Shown here in pieces: positions 1 through 6,600 of a stretch of 7,340 nucleotides of DNA. This DNA is from JABDKJ01 sp039028335. GTDB taxonomy: Bacteria; Bacteroidota; Bacteroidia; Flavobacteriales_D; JABDKJ01. Position 1 is the first letter of the stretch, and every line of letters starts with the position of its first letter. The notes beneath the pieces are model-generated. The model ran no database searches. It worked only from the letters and a program-made list of their open reading frames with translations, and was not told the DNA's origin. The position numbers and the translations under genes are program-made. Location: NCBI GenBank assembly GCA_039028335.1, contig JBCCIF010000128.1, positions 1 through 7,340 of the forward strand. Direction: 5' to 3'.

Positions 1-58
1 CGAACCCACGACCTGCTGATTACAAATCAGCTGCTCTAGCCAGCTGAGCTACATCGGC
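1..58 (-). tRNA. tRNA-Thr (anticodon TGT), 3' end cut by window edge
   Basis: The minus strand reads from the 5' acceptor half CATCGGC's partner through D arm, anticodon arm and most of the T arm. The anticodon stem is GCTGA/TCAGC with loop TTTGTAA, so the anticodon is UGU (Thr). All 58 visible bases match the second Thr tRNA at 368-441, so the missing part is the 3' acceptor half and part of the T arm. It is the last tRNA of the Thr-Tyr-Gly-Thr cluster and, by the conserved order, should be followed outside the window by tuf (EF-Tu); that continuation is inferred. Confidence 0.93.
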
Positions 59-138
59 TATTAAACGATTTTCTCAGGATTAATGAGATCGCTCTCAATT
101 AATTGAAATTCCCAATGAGAATTTCGTTTTTAATTTTG

Positions 139-211
139 AGCGGGAGACGAGATTCGAACCCGCGACCCTCAGCTTGGAAGGCTGATGCTCTACCAACTGA
201 GCTACTCCCGC
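139..211 (-). tRNA. tRNA-Gly (anticodon TCC)
   Basis: Reading the minus strand, the acceptor stem GCGGGAG pairs with CTCCCGC, the D arm is normal, and the anticodon stem TCAGC/GCTGA holds the loop CTTCCAA, giving anticodon UCC (Gly). The T loop contains the standard TTCGAAT. The discriminator is U, as usual for tRNA-Gly, and the 3' CCA is not encoded, so it must be added by CCA-transferase. It is third of four in the cluster, matching glyT in the E. coli thrU-tyrU-glyT-thrT-tufB arrangement. Confidence 0.97.
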
Positions 212-266
212 TAATATTAAAATATTTTAAAGAACTTTAATTCTGTTCTCTTCACTAAAAATCAAG

Positions 267-349
267 TGGGGAGAGCAGGATTCGAACCTACGAAGTCGTA
301 AGACAGCAGAGTTACAGTCTGCCCCAGTTGGCCGCTTTGGTATCTCCCC
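267..349 (-). tRNA. tRNA-Tyr (anticodon GTA)
   Basis: This is a class II tRNA of 83 bases on the minus strand. The acceptor stem GGGGAGA pairs with TCTCCCC and the discriminator is A. The anticodon stem GCAGA/TCTGC holds loop CTGTAAC, so the anticodon is GUA (Tyr). The long variable arm (around TCTTACGACTTCG) is the hallmark of bacterial tRNA-Tyr, -Ser and -Leu. CCA is not encoded. Only 18 bases separate it from the preceding Thr tRNA, so the two are surely co-transcribed. Confidence 0.97.
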
Positions 350-367
350 AGATTCGTTATTTCTGAG

Positions 368-441
368 AGCCGATGGAGGGACTCGAACCCACGACCTGCT
401 GATTACAAATCAGCTGCTCTAGCCAGCTGAGCTACATCGGC
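368..441 (-). tRNA. tRNA-Thr (anticodon TGT), first tRNA of the cluster
   Basis: The minus strand folds as a complete cloverleaf: acceptor GCCGATG/CATCGGC, D arm, anticodon stem GCTGA/TCAGC with loop TTTGTAA (UGU, Thr), T loop with TTCGAGT, and discriminator U. CCA is not encoded. It is the promoter-proximal gene of the tRNA cluster, about 60 bases downstream of the expected start site of the TTTG-N19-TACATTTG promoter. Its sequence is identical to the visible part of the last tRNA of the cluster (1-58). Confidence 0.97.
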
Positions 442-506
442 CTGATTTTCAGTTATTTAAGAACGTCAATTCTTATACTTGATCGAACATTTTCGAAAAA
501 GGTCTG

Positions 507-537
507 CAAATGTATAAAACATTTGTCTTAAAGCAAA
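507..537 (-). promoter_or_regulatory. Promoter of the tRNA(-tuf) operon, Bacteroidota type
   Basis: On the minus strand a -33 box TTTG (537-534) is followed after exactly 19 bases by a -7 box TACATTTG (514-507). This matches the Bacteroidota consensus TTTG-N19/20-TAnnTTTG for the primary sigma factor. The start site should fall near 500, leaving a leader of about 60 bases before tRNA-Thr. The -7 box overlaps a perfect 7-bp inverted repeat, CAAATGT-ATAAA-ACATTTG (507-525). The assignment is by consensus only, but position and spacing are very good. Confidence 0.75.
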
Positions 538-573
538 TACTTACTATGTATTTTTTAAAAGGTTACAGAAGAG

Positions 574-599
574 AAAAAAAATAGGGCCCGAAGGCCCTA
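574..599 (-). terminator. Rho-independent terminator after hpf
   Basis: On the minus strand the stem TAGGGCC/GGCCCTA closes a C(UUCG)G tetraloop and runs straight into eight T residues (581-574). This is a textbook intrinsic terminator, 14 bases after the hpf stop codon. It separates the rpsU-xerC-hpf transcript from the tRNA operon, whose promoter lies just downstream at 507-537. Confidence 0.92.
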
Positions 600-613
600 A
601 ATATTTTGTTTGT

Positions 614-919
614 TTAAGCAAGACGGAGTTTGGATTTCCCCTTGAATTTTTGAATTTGTCTTCTTATAGCTTCTATAGTTGTATCGGTTGCCTCCTCAAA
701 GGACTTACATTGTTTTTTAGCAAAGATTTCTTTGCCAGGTATGTTAATCTTAATCTCAGCAATTTTATTGTCGCGTACATCTGATTTGTCCAATCTTAAA
801 AAAACTTCTCCACTAATTATATTGTCATAGTATAAATCGAGCTTACTGATTCGGTCCTTGATAAAATTCACCAACTTAACATCTGCATCAAAATGAATAG
901 AATGAACTTGTAATTGCAT
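614..919 (-). CDS. hpf: Ribosome hibernation promoting factor, short HPF/RaiA family
   Basis: The 101-residue product belongs to the HPF/RaiA family, which binds the 30S decoding site and stabilises inactive ribosomes in slow growth or starvation. The sequence fits the beta-alpha-beta-beta-beta-alpha fold: an N-terminal strand (residues 1-9), a helix (about 13-29), strands across 36-70 with the conserved PGKEIFAKKQ stretch, and a C-terminal basic helix (74-94, with IEAIRRQIQKFK). The length is that of the short form; there is no C-terminal dimerisation domain of long HPF, so 100S formation would need another factor or does not use that route. It is the last gene of the rpsU-xerC-hpf operon, 27 bases after xerC, and is followed by a strong terminator. 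The ATG has an A/T-rich upstream with no Shine-Dalgarno, normal for this phylum. Confidence 0.93.
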   Translation of the reverse strand: MQLQVHSIHFDADVKLVNFIKDRISKLDLYYDNIISGEVFLRLDKSDVRDNKIAEIKINIPGKEIFAKKQCKSFEEATDTTIEAIRRQIQKFKGKSKLRLA

Positions 920-946
920 AATTCAAAATTTTAAAATTGTTAATAC

Positions 947-1837
947 TTATCCTTTCGGATGGGCTTGTTTGTGAACATACTTTAGTTTTTCAATAGAATT
1001 GTGTGTATACACTTGAGTCGCTGTGAGATCTGCATGTCCCAATATTTCTTTAATGGCATTAAGATCAGCGCCATTGTTGAGCATATGCGTAGCAAAGGAA
1101 TGTCTCAATACATGAGGACTCTTCTTGGTTAAGGTTGTCACTCTTGTAAGATACTGATTTACTTTGCGGTATACAAATTTGGGGTAGAGCTTTTTTCCAC
1201 CATCTGTCAACAATAAAAAGGGGCTGATTTTCTCCTGACTCTTCAATCCTTCTCTCTTTAACTTGTAGTTCTGAATCTCTTTTACGAACTTTTCTGAAAT
1301 TGGTATCAATCTTTCCTTATTTCTTTTGCCCACTACTCGAATAGTCTTATTATCAACGTCAATATCGGACATTTTAATATGTATCAATTCACTTAATCGC
1401 ATCCCTGTGTAATAAAGCAGCTTGAGAATCATGGCGTCCCTTTCACCCTTTTCGCTATCTTCAAATAGCTCTCCACTCATTAATGATTTCGTAATACTGT
1501 CCTGCTCAATGAATTGCGGCAACCTCTCCACGTTTTTTGGAGCAATTATTCCTTCCAAAGGCGAGTTTTGCATTTCCTGATTACGCATTTTAAATTTATA
1601 GAAGGAACGAAGAGTAGACAGCTTTCTCTGAATGGTTCTATTCGACAATCCAGATTCAGCTAGATAAGCTATCCAAGAACGAATATGCAGTTGAGCGACT
1701 ATATTTAGATCGAATATCTCGAAGTGCTCTAATAAGTAGTCTGAAAACTGCTTTAAATCTGTTTGCGCAGATATACAGGTATGCTGAGAATATCGTTTCT
1801 CATATTGTATGTATTCGAGATAATCTGAGAATGGCAT
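947..1837 (-). CDS. xerC: Tyrosine recombinase, XerC/XerD type
   Basis: This is a full-length 296-residue Xer site-specific recombinase, the usual size for XerC/XerD, which resolve chromosome dimers at dif near division. The N-terminal SAM-like core-binding domain spans about residues 1-88 and the catalytic domain about 105-290. All six catalytic positions are present: Arg147 (in YYTGMRLSE), Lys171 (VVGKRNKER), His242 and Arg245 (HVLRHSFATH), His268 (LGHADL) and nucleophile Tyr277 (QVYTH). It sits between rpsU and hpf, where Bacteroidota commonly carry a chromosomal Xer gene, so it is a housekeeping enzyme and not a mobile-element integrase. XerC versus XerD cannot be settled here; the symbol follows usual annotation at this locus. 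The ATG lies only 5 bases after the T-run of a terminator-like hairpin, and no Shine-Dalgarno is seen. Confidence 0.92.
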   Translation of the reverse strand: MPFSDYLEYIQYEKRYSQHTCISAQTDLKQFSDYLLEHFEIFDLNIVAQLHIRSWIAYLAESGLSNRTIQRKLSTLRSFYKFKMRNQEMQNSPLEGIIAPKNVERLPQFIEQDSITKSLMSGELFEDSEKGERDAMILKLLYYTGMRLSELIHIKMSDIDVDNKTIRVVGKRNKERLIPISEKFVKEIQNYKLKREGLKSQEKISPFLLLTDGGKKLYPKFVYRKVNQYLTRVTTLTKKSPHVLRHSFATHMLNNGADLNAIKEILGHADLTATQVYTHNSIEKLKYVHKQAHPKG

Positions 1838-1842
1838 ATACT

Positions 1843-1870
1843 AAAAAAGGTGAGGACATCCTCACCTTTT
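1843..1870 (-). terminator. Terminator or attenuator hairpin between rpsU and xerC
   Basis: On the minus strand an 11-bp stem AAAAGGTGAGG/CCTCACCTTTT with a 4-base loop is followed by a six-T run (1848-1843). It lies 21 bases after the rpsU stop and ends 5 bases before the xerC ATG. It should terminate most rpsU transcripts and let a fraction read through into xerC-hpf, which would explain high bS21 output with low recombinase output. The partial termination is inferred. Confidence 0.82.
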
Positions 1871-1891
1871 AAATATATATAAAATAAGCTC

Positions 1892-2083
1892 TTAGTCTTG
1901 TTGACTTTTAATTTGATTTGAATACTTGGCTTTCTTCAATTCTTCTCTTCTCTCTACACTAGGCTTAGTATACTGTTGTCGTCTTCTAAGCTCTTTCATA
2001 ACACCAGTTCTTTCGAATTTCTTCTTGAACTTTTTTAGTGCTCTGTCAATATTTTCACCTTCTTTTACCGGAATGATTAACAT
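1892..2083 (-). CDS. rpsU: Small ribosomal subunit protein bS21
   Basis: The 63-residue, very basic protein is bS21, which sits on the 30S platform near the 3' end of 16S rRNA. The conserved N-terminal PVKEGENIDRALKKFKKK is followed by the FERTG-x-MKELRRRQ-x-Y-x-KPS-x-ERR segment (23-46) and a lysine-rich tail. Tyr54 is present; from structural work on the Flavobacterium johnsoniae ribosome, a tyrosine at this place in bS21 is known to help hold the anti-Shine-Dalgarno sequence out of reach. The gene leads the rpsU-xerC-hpf transcript, has a TACATTTG box about 24 bases upstream of its ATG, and lacks a Shine-Dalgarno (the stretch before ATG is TTTTTTGAGAAT). Confidence 0.95.
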   Translation of the reverse strand: MLIIPVKEGENIDRALKKFKKKFERTGVMKELRRRQQYTKPSVERREELKKAKYSNQIKSQQD

Positions 2084-2232
2084 ATTCTCAAAAAATTTTT
2101 GGAGTGCAAATGTAGTAATTAAATAATCCTAGTTCCATTTTTTTGTAAAAAATATTCGCTAGTAAATCTGACGGCTGTATACGTACAAGCTTGAATTTAG
2201 TTCGGGCTTTGATAGATTAAAAAGGGATCTAA
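2084..2232. other. Spacer between apt and rpsU
   Basis: This 149-base A/T-rich gap separates the two minus-strand operons. It holds the rpsU -7 box at 2107-2114. Otherwise I see only an A/T-only foldback (seven T, GT, six A, near 2138-2152) and no GC-rich hairpin with a T-run after apt, so the first operon has no obvious intrinsic terminator and may read into rpsU or stop by Rho. Confidence 0.6.
2107..2114 (-). promoter_or_regulatory. -7 promoter box for rpsU-xerC-hpf
   Basis: The minus strand carries TACATTTG, a perfect match to the Bacteroidota -7 box TAnnTTTG and identical to the box of the tRNA promoter. A start site near 2101-2103 would give a leader of about 18-20 bases before the rpsU ATG. 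No clear TTTG is found 17-20 bases further upstream, so only the -7 half is supported. Confidence 0.6.
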
Positions 2233-2766
2233 TTAGAATGATATTAAGCGCACAACATCTTTTGAATAGTTCTCAAGTTTTTTCATGCCTTCCAAGAAAG
2301 AAAGTTCTATTAAAAATGAAAATCCAGCCAACTGCGCATTCTGGCTTTTAATCAACTCAGCTGCTGCTGCTGCTGTTCCACCAGTTGCCAACAGATCATC
2401 ATGTACCATTACATTCCAATTTGGATCTAGAACTCCTTTGTGCATTTCTATGGCCGCACTTCCATATTCAAGATCGTATTCATATGAAACCGTCTCAGCT
2501 GGAAGCTTTCCTTTTTTTCGAATCGTGATAAAAGGAATTCCCATTTCAATTGCGATAGGTAAACCGAATAAAAAACCTCTTGACTCAATTCCTGCTATTG
2601 CATCAACCTTCATTGCTTCAAATGAAGCACAAAAAGCATTTACTATTTGTTTACACAAAACAGGATCCTCCAAGACCGGAGTTATGTCTTTAAATAAAAT
2701 TCCCGCTTTTGGAAAATCGGGAACATCTCTTATCGTTTGGTCTAATCTATGCCGAAGTGTATTCAA
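2233..2766 (-). CDS. apt: Adenine phosphoribosyltransferase
   Basis: The 177-residue product is a type I phosphoribosyltransferase that salvages adenine with PRPP to give AMP and pyrophosphate in the cytoplasm. Family marks are DFPKAGILFKDITPVLEDP (17-35), the ESRGFLFG block (61-68), the flexible loop RKKGKLPAETVSYEYDLEYG (83-102) and the PRPP-binding motif VMVHDDLLATGGT (119-131) with the acidic pair Asp123-Asp124. Length is normal. The start codon is TTG: the frame has a stop nine codons upstream, no ATG or GTG lies between it and the conserved core, and the TTG overlaps the stop of the upstream HhH gene (TTGA). This suggests translational coupling in the VCBS-HhH-apt operon. A run of five alanine codons (GCA/GCT, 136-132) is a small trinucleotide repeat. 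Confidence 0.93.
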   Translation of the reverse strand: MNTLRHRLDQTIRDVPDFPKAGILFKDITPVLEDPVLCKQIVNAFCASFEAMKVDAIAGIESRGFLFGLPIAIEMGIPFITIRKKGKLPAETVSYEYDLEYGSAAIEMHKGVLDPNWNVMVHDDLLATGGTAAAAAELIKSQNAQLAGFSFLIELSFLEGMKKLENYSKDVVRLISF

Positions 2767-3692
2767 TCTATTCTTATATAGGGTGCAATTTTAAGGTATA
2801 TCTCATCGCTTACCAAATGGCATCCCATTAAGTCTTTTCTATCTTGAATTGGCCCATTGTGTTGAGCATAGTTTGTAAGCACCTCAGCCAATTTTCTATC
2901 GAAGTATGGATGTTGCGCGAGCTCTTTTGCGCTAATTGTATTGATGTCAATTTGATCCCATGTACCATCAGGAATCACTGTACTCAAACGCAAAGCTTCA
3001 ATTGCTTCAGCCCGTTTATTCAAACCGTAAATTTCAAGATATTGATCTTTGTTATTGAATCCTCCAAGGGCATCGCGAAATTTAGAAATACGCTCAGCAT
3101 AATAAGAACCAATGCCTTTGATTTTCTTTAAATCACTCGTATCGGCTGAATTGATATCAATTGAAAGTTCTTCACTCAACGTTTCATTAGGAAGGCTCGC
3201 AGATTTTCGCAAATCAGAAGACTTCTTCCTTTCCATGCTTTGAATTTTTACAAAAGGCGCTAGTCGACCGAACAAATAATCATTCACCGTGTAGAGATTT
3301 TTCAGATCTTCAGGTTTATTATAGGGCTTAACTTTTTCTCTGTAATTAATGAGATTTTGAGCAATGTTCTTGTGAATACCCATTTCCATCAATTCTTCTA
3401 GCGTGATACTATTTGGATCAAAGGAGCTCAAATTCAAACTGTTGAATTTAGCTCCATTCTTAGCCGAAGTTGAAAACGATTTTTTCTTGTTTGACTCTTC
3501 TTTCAATTGTTTTTGAGACGCGATAAAGGCCAATAGCTCTTTCTCATAGCTTTTTTCAGATTCTTCGATGTGCAATCTTGGGGACAAGAATAGATAAGTT
3601 AAAAGAAAACACAATGTGAGCAGTAAGACGAGAATCCCCCTTTGCTGATTTTTCGAATAAGTAAAGAATGTTTTAAAAAAGCTGTTTTTCAT
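2763..3692 (-). CDS. Membrane-anchored helix-hairpin-helix protein, ComEA-like
   Basis: The 309-residue product has a short basic N-terminus, one membrane segment (about 19-37, GILVLLLTLCFLLTYLFL), a charged, probably coiled linker (42-80), and then three ComEA-type helix-hairpin-helix modules: 89-150, 177-240 and 247-307. Only the second has the canonical hairpin, IKGIG at 191-195, after IDINSAD; the first has a partial one (MEMGIHKNIA) and the third (HPYFDRKLAEVL) has lost the Gly-x-Gly turn. HhH modules bind DNA backbone without sequence specificity, and ComEA is the periplasmic DNA receptor in transformation, but proteins of this multi-module type in Bacteroidota have no settled role, so I give no symbol. 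Its ATG overlaps the VCBS stop (ATGA) and its stop overlaps the apt start, so it is the middle gene of a tightly coupled operon. Confidence 0.85.
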   Translation of the reverse strand: MKNSFFKTFFTYSKNQQRGILVLLLTLCFLLTYLFLSPRLHIEESEKSYEKELLAFIASQKQLKEESNKKKSFSTSAKNGAKFNSLNLSSFDPNSITLEELMEMGIHKNIAQNLINYREKVKPYNKPEDLKNLYTVNDYLFGRLAPFVKIQSMERKKSSDLRKSASLPNETLSEELSIDINSADTSDLKKIKGIGSYYAERISKFRDALGGFNNKDQYLEIYGLNKRAEAIEALRLSTVIPDGTWDQIDINTISAKELAQHPYFDRKLAEVLTNYAQHNGPIQDRKDLMGCHLVSDEIYLKIAPYIRID

Positions 3693-6600
3693 TTTATCTC
3701 AAATAGCCGCAAGCGATCATTATTTGAGGTAAGCATTAAATAGTTTTTTCCTGAAATTACAATTTTATCCAAGTCACGGGCATTTGAATTATAATAAAAT
3801 CCTGAATTCACATTTTTAAAATTTCCTTTGCCATCCCCGAGAAGTGTAAATCCTCTATTTCCATCGTAACGAATTGTCTCTGCTTCGGCATCCCAAATGT
3901 TTCCGGCTCCAATTATATCGCTATGTCCATCTTTGTTTACATCTTCAATGACAAGAGACATGGTTGGACCCAACTGAGCCTCAGTAGGTAATCGTTTTAA
4001 CTTGAAGTCACCATCATCATTTAGCAGGACCGAAGTTGAAAAAGTCTGAACTTGAAGATGCACAGCTTCATCCATTTTTTCCTGACCGTAAATGCCAAAC
4101 ACATCTGCTTTTCCAAAAGCAGTATATGTAGGGAAGTTTCTCTTAATATCAGGAATTTGTTCTGAAGAACACTCTCGACCTCTTGCAGGAAGCAGTCTAT
4201 CTCCTTTTTGCTTTGTCAAAACAATATCTGATTTTCCGTTGTCATCAAAATCATTGGAATAAACATGAAAAGGACGCTCAGATGTTGGATGATACTTATT
4301 GTTCTCTCCTAGATTTCCTAATATAAAATCAAAATCTCCGTCACTATCTATGTCGCACTTCTCAATGCAATTCCACCATCCAGCGGAATTGGGAATTTCT
4401 ATCTTGGAAGTGTATTGTCCTTCCTCGTTTAAAATTATAGTGATTGGCATCCATTCTCCAGCAACGATTAAATCGCTGTCCCCGTCTTCATCGTAATCAA
4501 AGAATTGCGCATCATTGACAATCCCCAATTCTTCGATTAGCTCAGACCCTAATGACACAAATACATCTCCAGAAAAACTGAGTAATTGACTTGGAGATGC
4601 CAATGGATATTCACCAGGCAATGTTCTTCCTCCGATAAAAACGAGACCTTTTCCGTCATGCGCAATACAAGAAGAATTTGTGTTAAATGGAATTTCTTTC
4701 ATACTAAAATTGCCATTTCCATCATTCATATAGAGACGATCATACCTTCTTGAATCGCCCATTTCAAGCTCATAAGCTCCGCTTCCAACAAGCAAATCCA
4801 TATCTCCATCGCTATCTATATCTGTGGCAAGACAGGATTGATCTTCATATTTTGATTGACTATTCCAAAAAGCTTCTTGATCACGCGTAAAAGCCCCATT
4901 TTCATTTTGAATAAACAATGCAGGAATATTGCCAAGCGAATTGCCAACAAAAAAATCGGATAGGCCATCACCATTGAAATCTGCAACAGTAGTAAACCCT
5001 CCATAAGCAGATTGTTTATGAGGCAAGAGAACTTCTCTCTCTAAATCATCAAATGTGTTTTCGCGATGAACAAAACCAAAGATGTCCTCAACCTCTACGA
5101 TTAGATTACTTTCAGTACTTGTTCGAACTGTATATTCACCAGGAAAAAAATCAATCTCTATAATTTCGTTGACTCCCGTATTTTCTAACAAGACGGGATT
5201 TTGATCATTAATAAATAAAAGTGCCTCTTCGATATTTTCATTTTGACCTAGTCCAAAGGTGACTTCTAAGGGTAAAGAAGATAGGTATCCTCTGAATGGA
5301 TTGAAATATGCGGATTGAACTAAATTACTCGTCTTTAATTCCACTCTGATATTGCTTGATTCCGAATATGCGGAAGGCTTCAATTTGAACTTTACAAAGT
5401 TGTTTCGTGAATTATTCCGATAAATCGAGGCTTTCGCATCAATATTGTTAAGAACTAAATCAAGGTCTCCATCCCCGTCCAAATCTGCGTAAGCTGCACC
5501 ATTTGAGTTTTGCTTTTGACCCAATCCCCAGTTCGATGAAACATCATCGAACCTTAAATCGCCTTTATTCCTAAAAGCATAATTTTTTAAGCTTTCGGAC
5601 GGCCAAGAATCAAAAACTTCTTGCGGCCCCATTGGATTGCCTTGCACTGCTCGAAGTCGAACTTGTTCTTTATAATCAATATCCGTAACGTCCCTTTTAA
5701 TTCCATTGCTTACAAAAATGTCCTTGTGCCCATCATTATCAAAATCTGCAATTAATGGAGCCCAAGACCAATCTGTTTTCGAAACACCGGCCACTTGAGC
5801 AATTTCTGTGAACTCACCATTTCCTTGATTTAATTGTAGCATGTTAAACATGTATTGTTTCCCATAGCCAATTTCATCTAAGCGATGAAACTCCTCTTCG
5901 TCCATTGCCGCCATATTTCGAATGCTCCTCTCGTGATTTTCAGAAACCATATCTGCCACAAATAGATCAGCCAGACCGTCATTGTTGATGTCCTCAAAAT
6001 CAGAGCCCATACTATAAAAGGAAGTATGTGACATACTCTTCAAAATTTCATCTTTAAATGTTCCGTCCTTCTGATTGATATAGAGATAATCGGGTTGGAC
6101 AAAATCATTGCAGACATAAATATCCTGCCAGCCATCGTTATTAAAGTCACCGACAGAGCAGCTCAATCCCCAAGCATGATTTAGGATTCCTGATTCGACT
6201 GTCACATCTAAGAACCGACTTCCATCATTTCGATATAACTTGTCGGTATGTAATGGGGAGAAATTTCTTTCAATACTTTCTTCAGTCTTTAGATTATCTT
6301 TGAAATCGATACGGTGATTAAGCAAATACATATCTAAATCACCGTCCTGATCATAATCCAAAAAATAGGCCTGATTTGAATAGGCTGGATCATCGATCCC
6401 CCATTTTTCGGCCTGCTCAGTAAATGTATTGTCTCTATTATTGATGAATAATTTATTTCTTCTTGCCTCATCATTTGCCAAAGATGCACTCGCACTGACA
6501 TAAAGATCCAGCCAACCATCTGCATTGACATCAACCATGGAAATTCCATTTGACCATTGTCCTGAGCAAGCGACACCGGCACTTTTGGTAATGTCTTCGA

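Noticed and set aside
105..125. Inverted repeat GAAATTC-7-GAATTTC between the Gly and last Thr tRNAs
   Set aside because: A/T-rich stem without a T-run on either side; may aid precursor processing but is not enough for a terminator or a separate feature.
949..960. Small foldback ATCC-GAAA-GGAT at the end of xerC
   Set aside because: Four-base stem with no T-run after it; too weak to call a terminator.
1..1837. A tyrosine recombinase near tRNA genes with identical tRNA sequences at both ends, resembling an integrative element and its attachment sites
   Set aside because: The recombinase is of the chromosomal XerC/XerD type, sits between rpsU and hpf in the usual Bacteroidota order, and the tRNA set is the ancestral Thr-Tyr-Gly-Thr cluster. 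There is no cargo, excisionase or relaxase.
1926..2126. A 66-codon plus-strand frame opposite rpsU
   Set aside because: It is the mirror of the lysine-rich rpsU codons, giving a Phe/Leu/Ser-rich peptide that only looks like a membrane protein.
2359..2376. CTG trinucleotide run, possible phase-variable repeat
   Set aside because: It encodes the alanines after the PRPP motif in apt, and a change by one unit keeps the frame, so it cannot switch the gene on and off.
2285..2794. A 169-codon open frame on the plus strand opposite apt
   Set aside because: apt is clearly real on the minus strand with all family motifs; the antisense product has no recognisable family and low-complexity Ser/Ala stretches expected of a mirror frame.
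2844..3131. A 95-codon plus-strand open frame opposite the HhH gene
   Set aside because: It lies wholly inside a well-supported gene and shows no family motif or start signal.
6334..6582. An 82-codon minus-strand frame inside the VCBS gene, with a similar 62-codon one at 4816-5004
   Set aside because: Both are shifted frames of the repeated Asp/Gly-rich coding sequence (GAT/GGA read out of phase gives Met/Ile/Trp-rich peptides).
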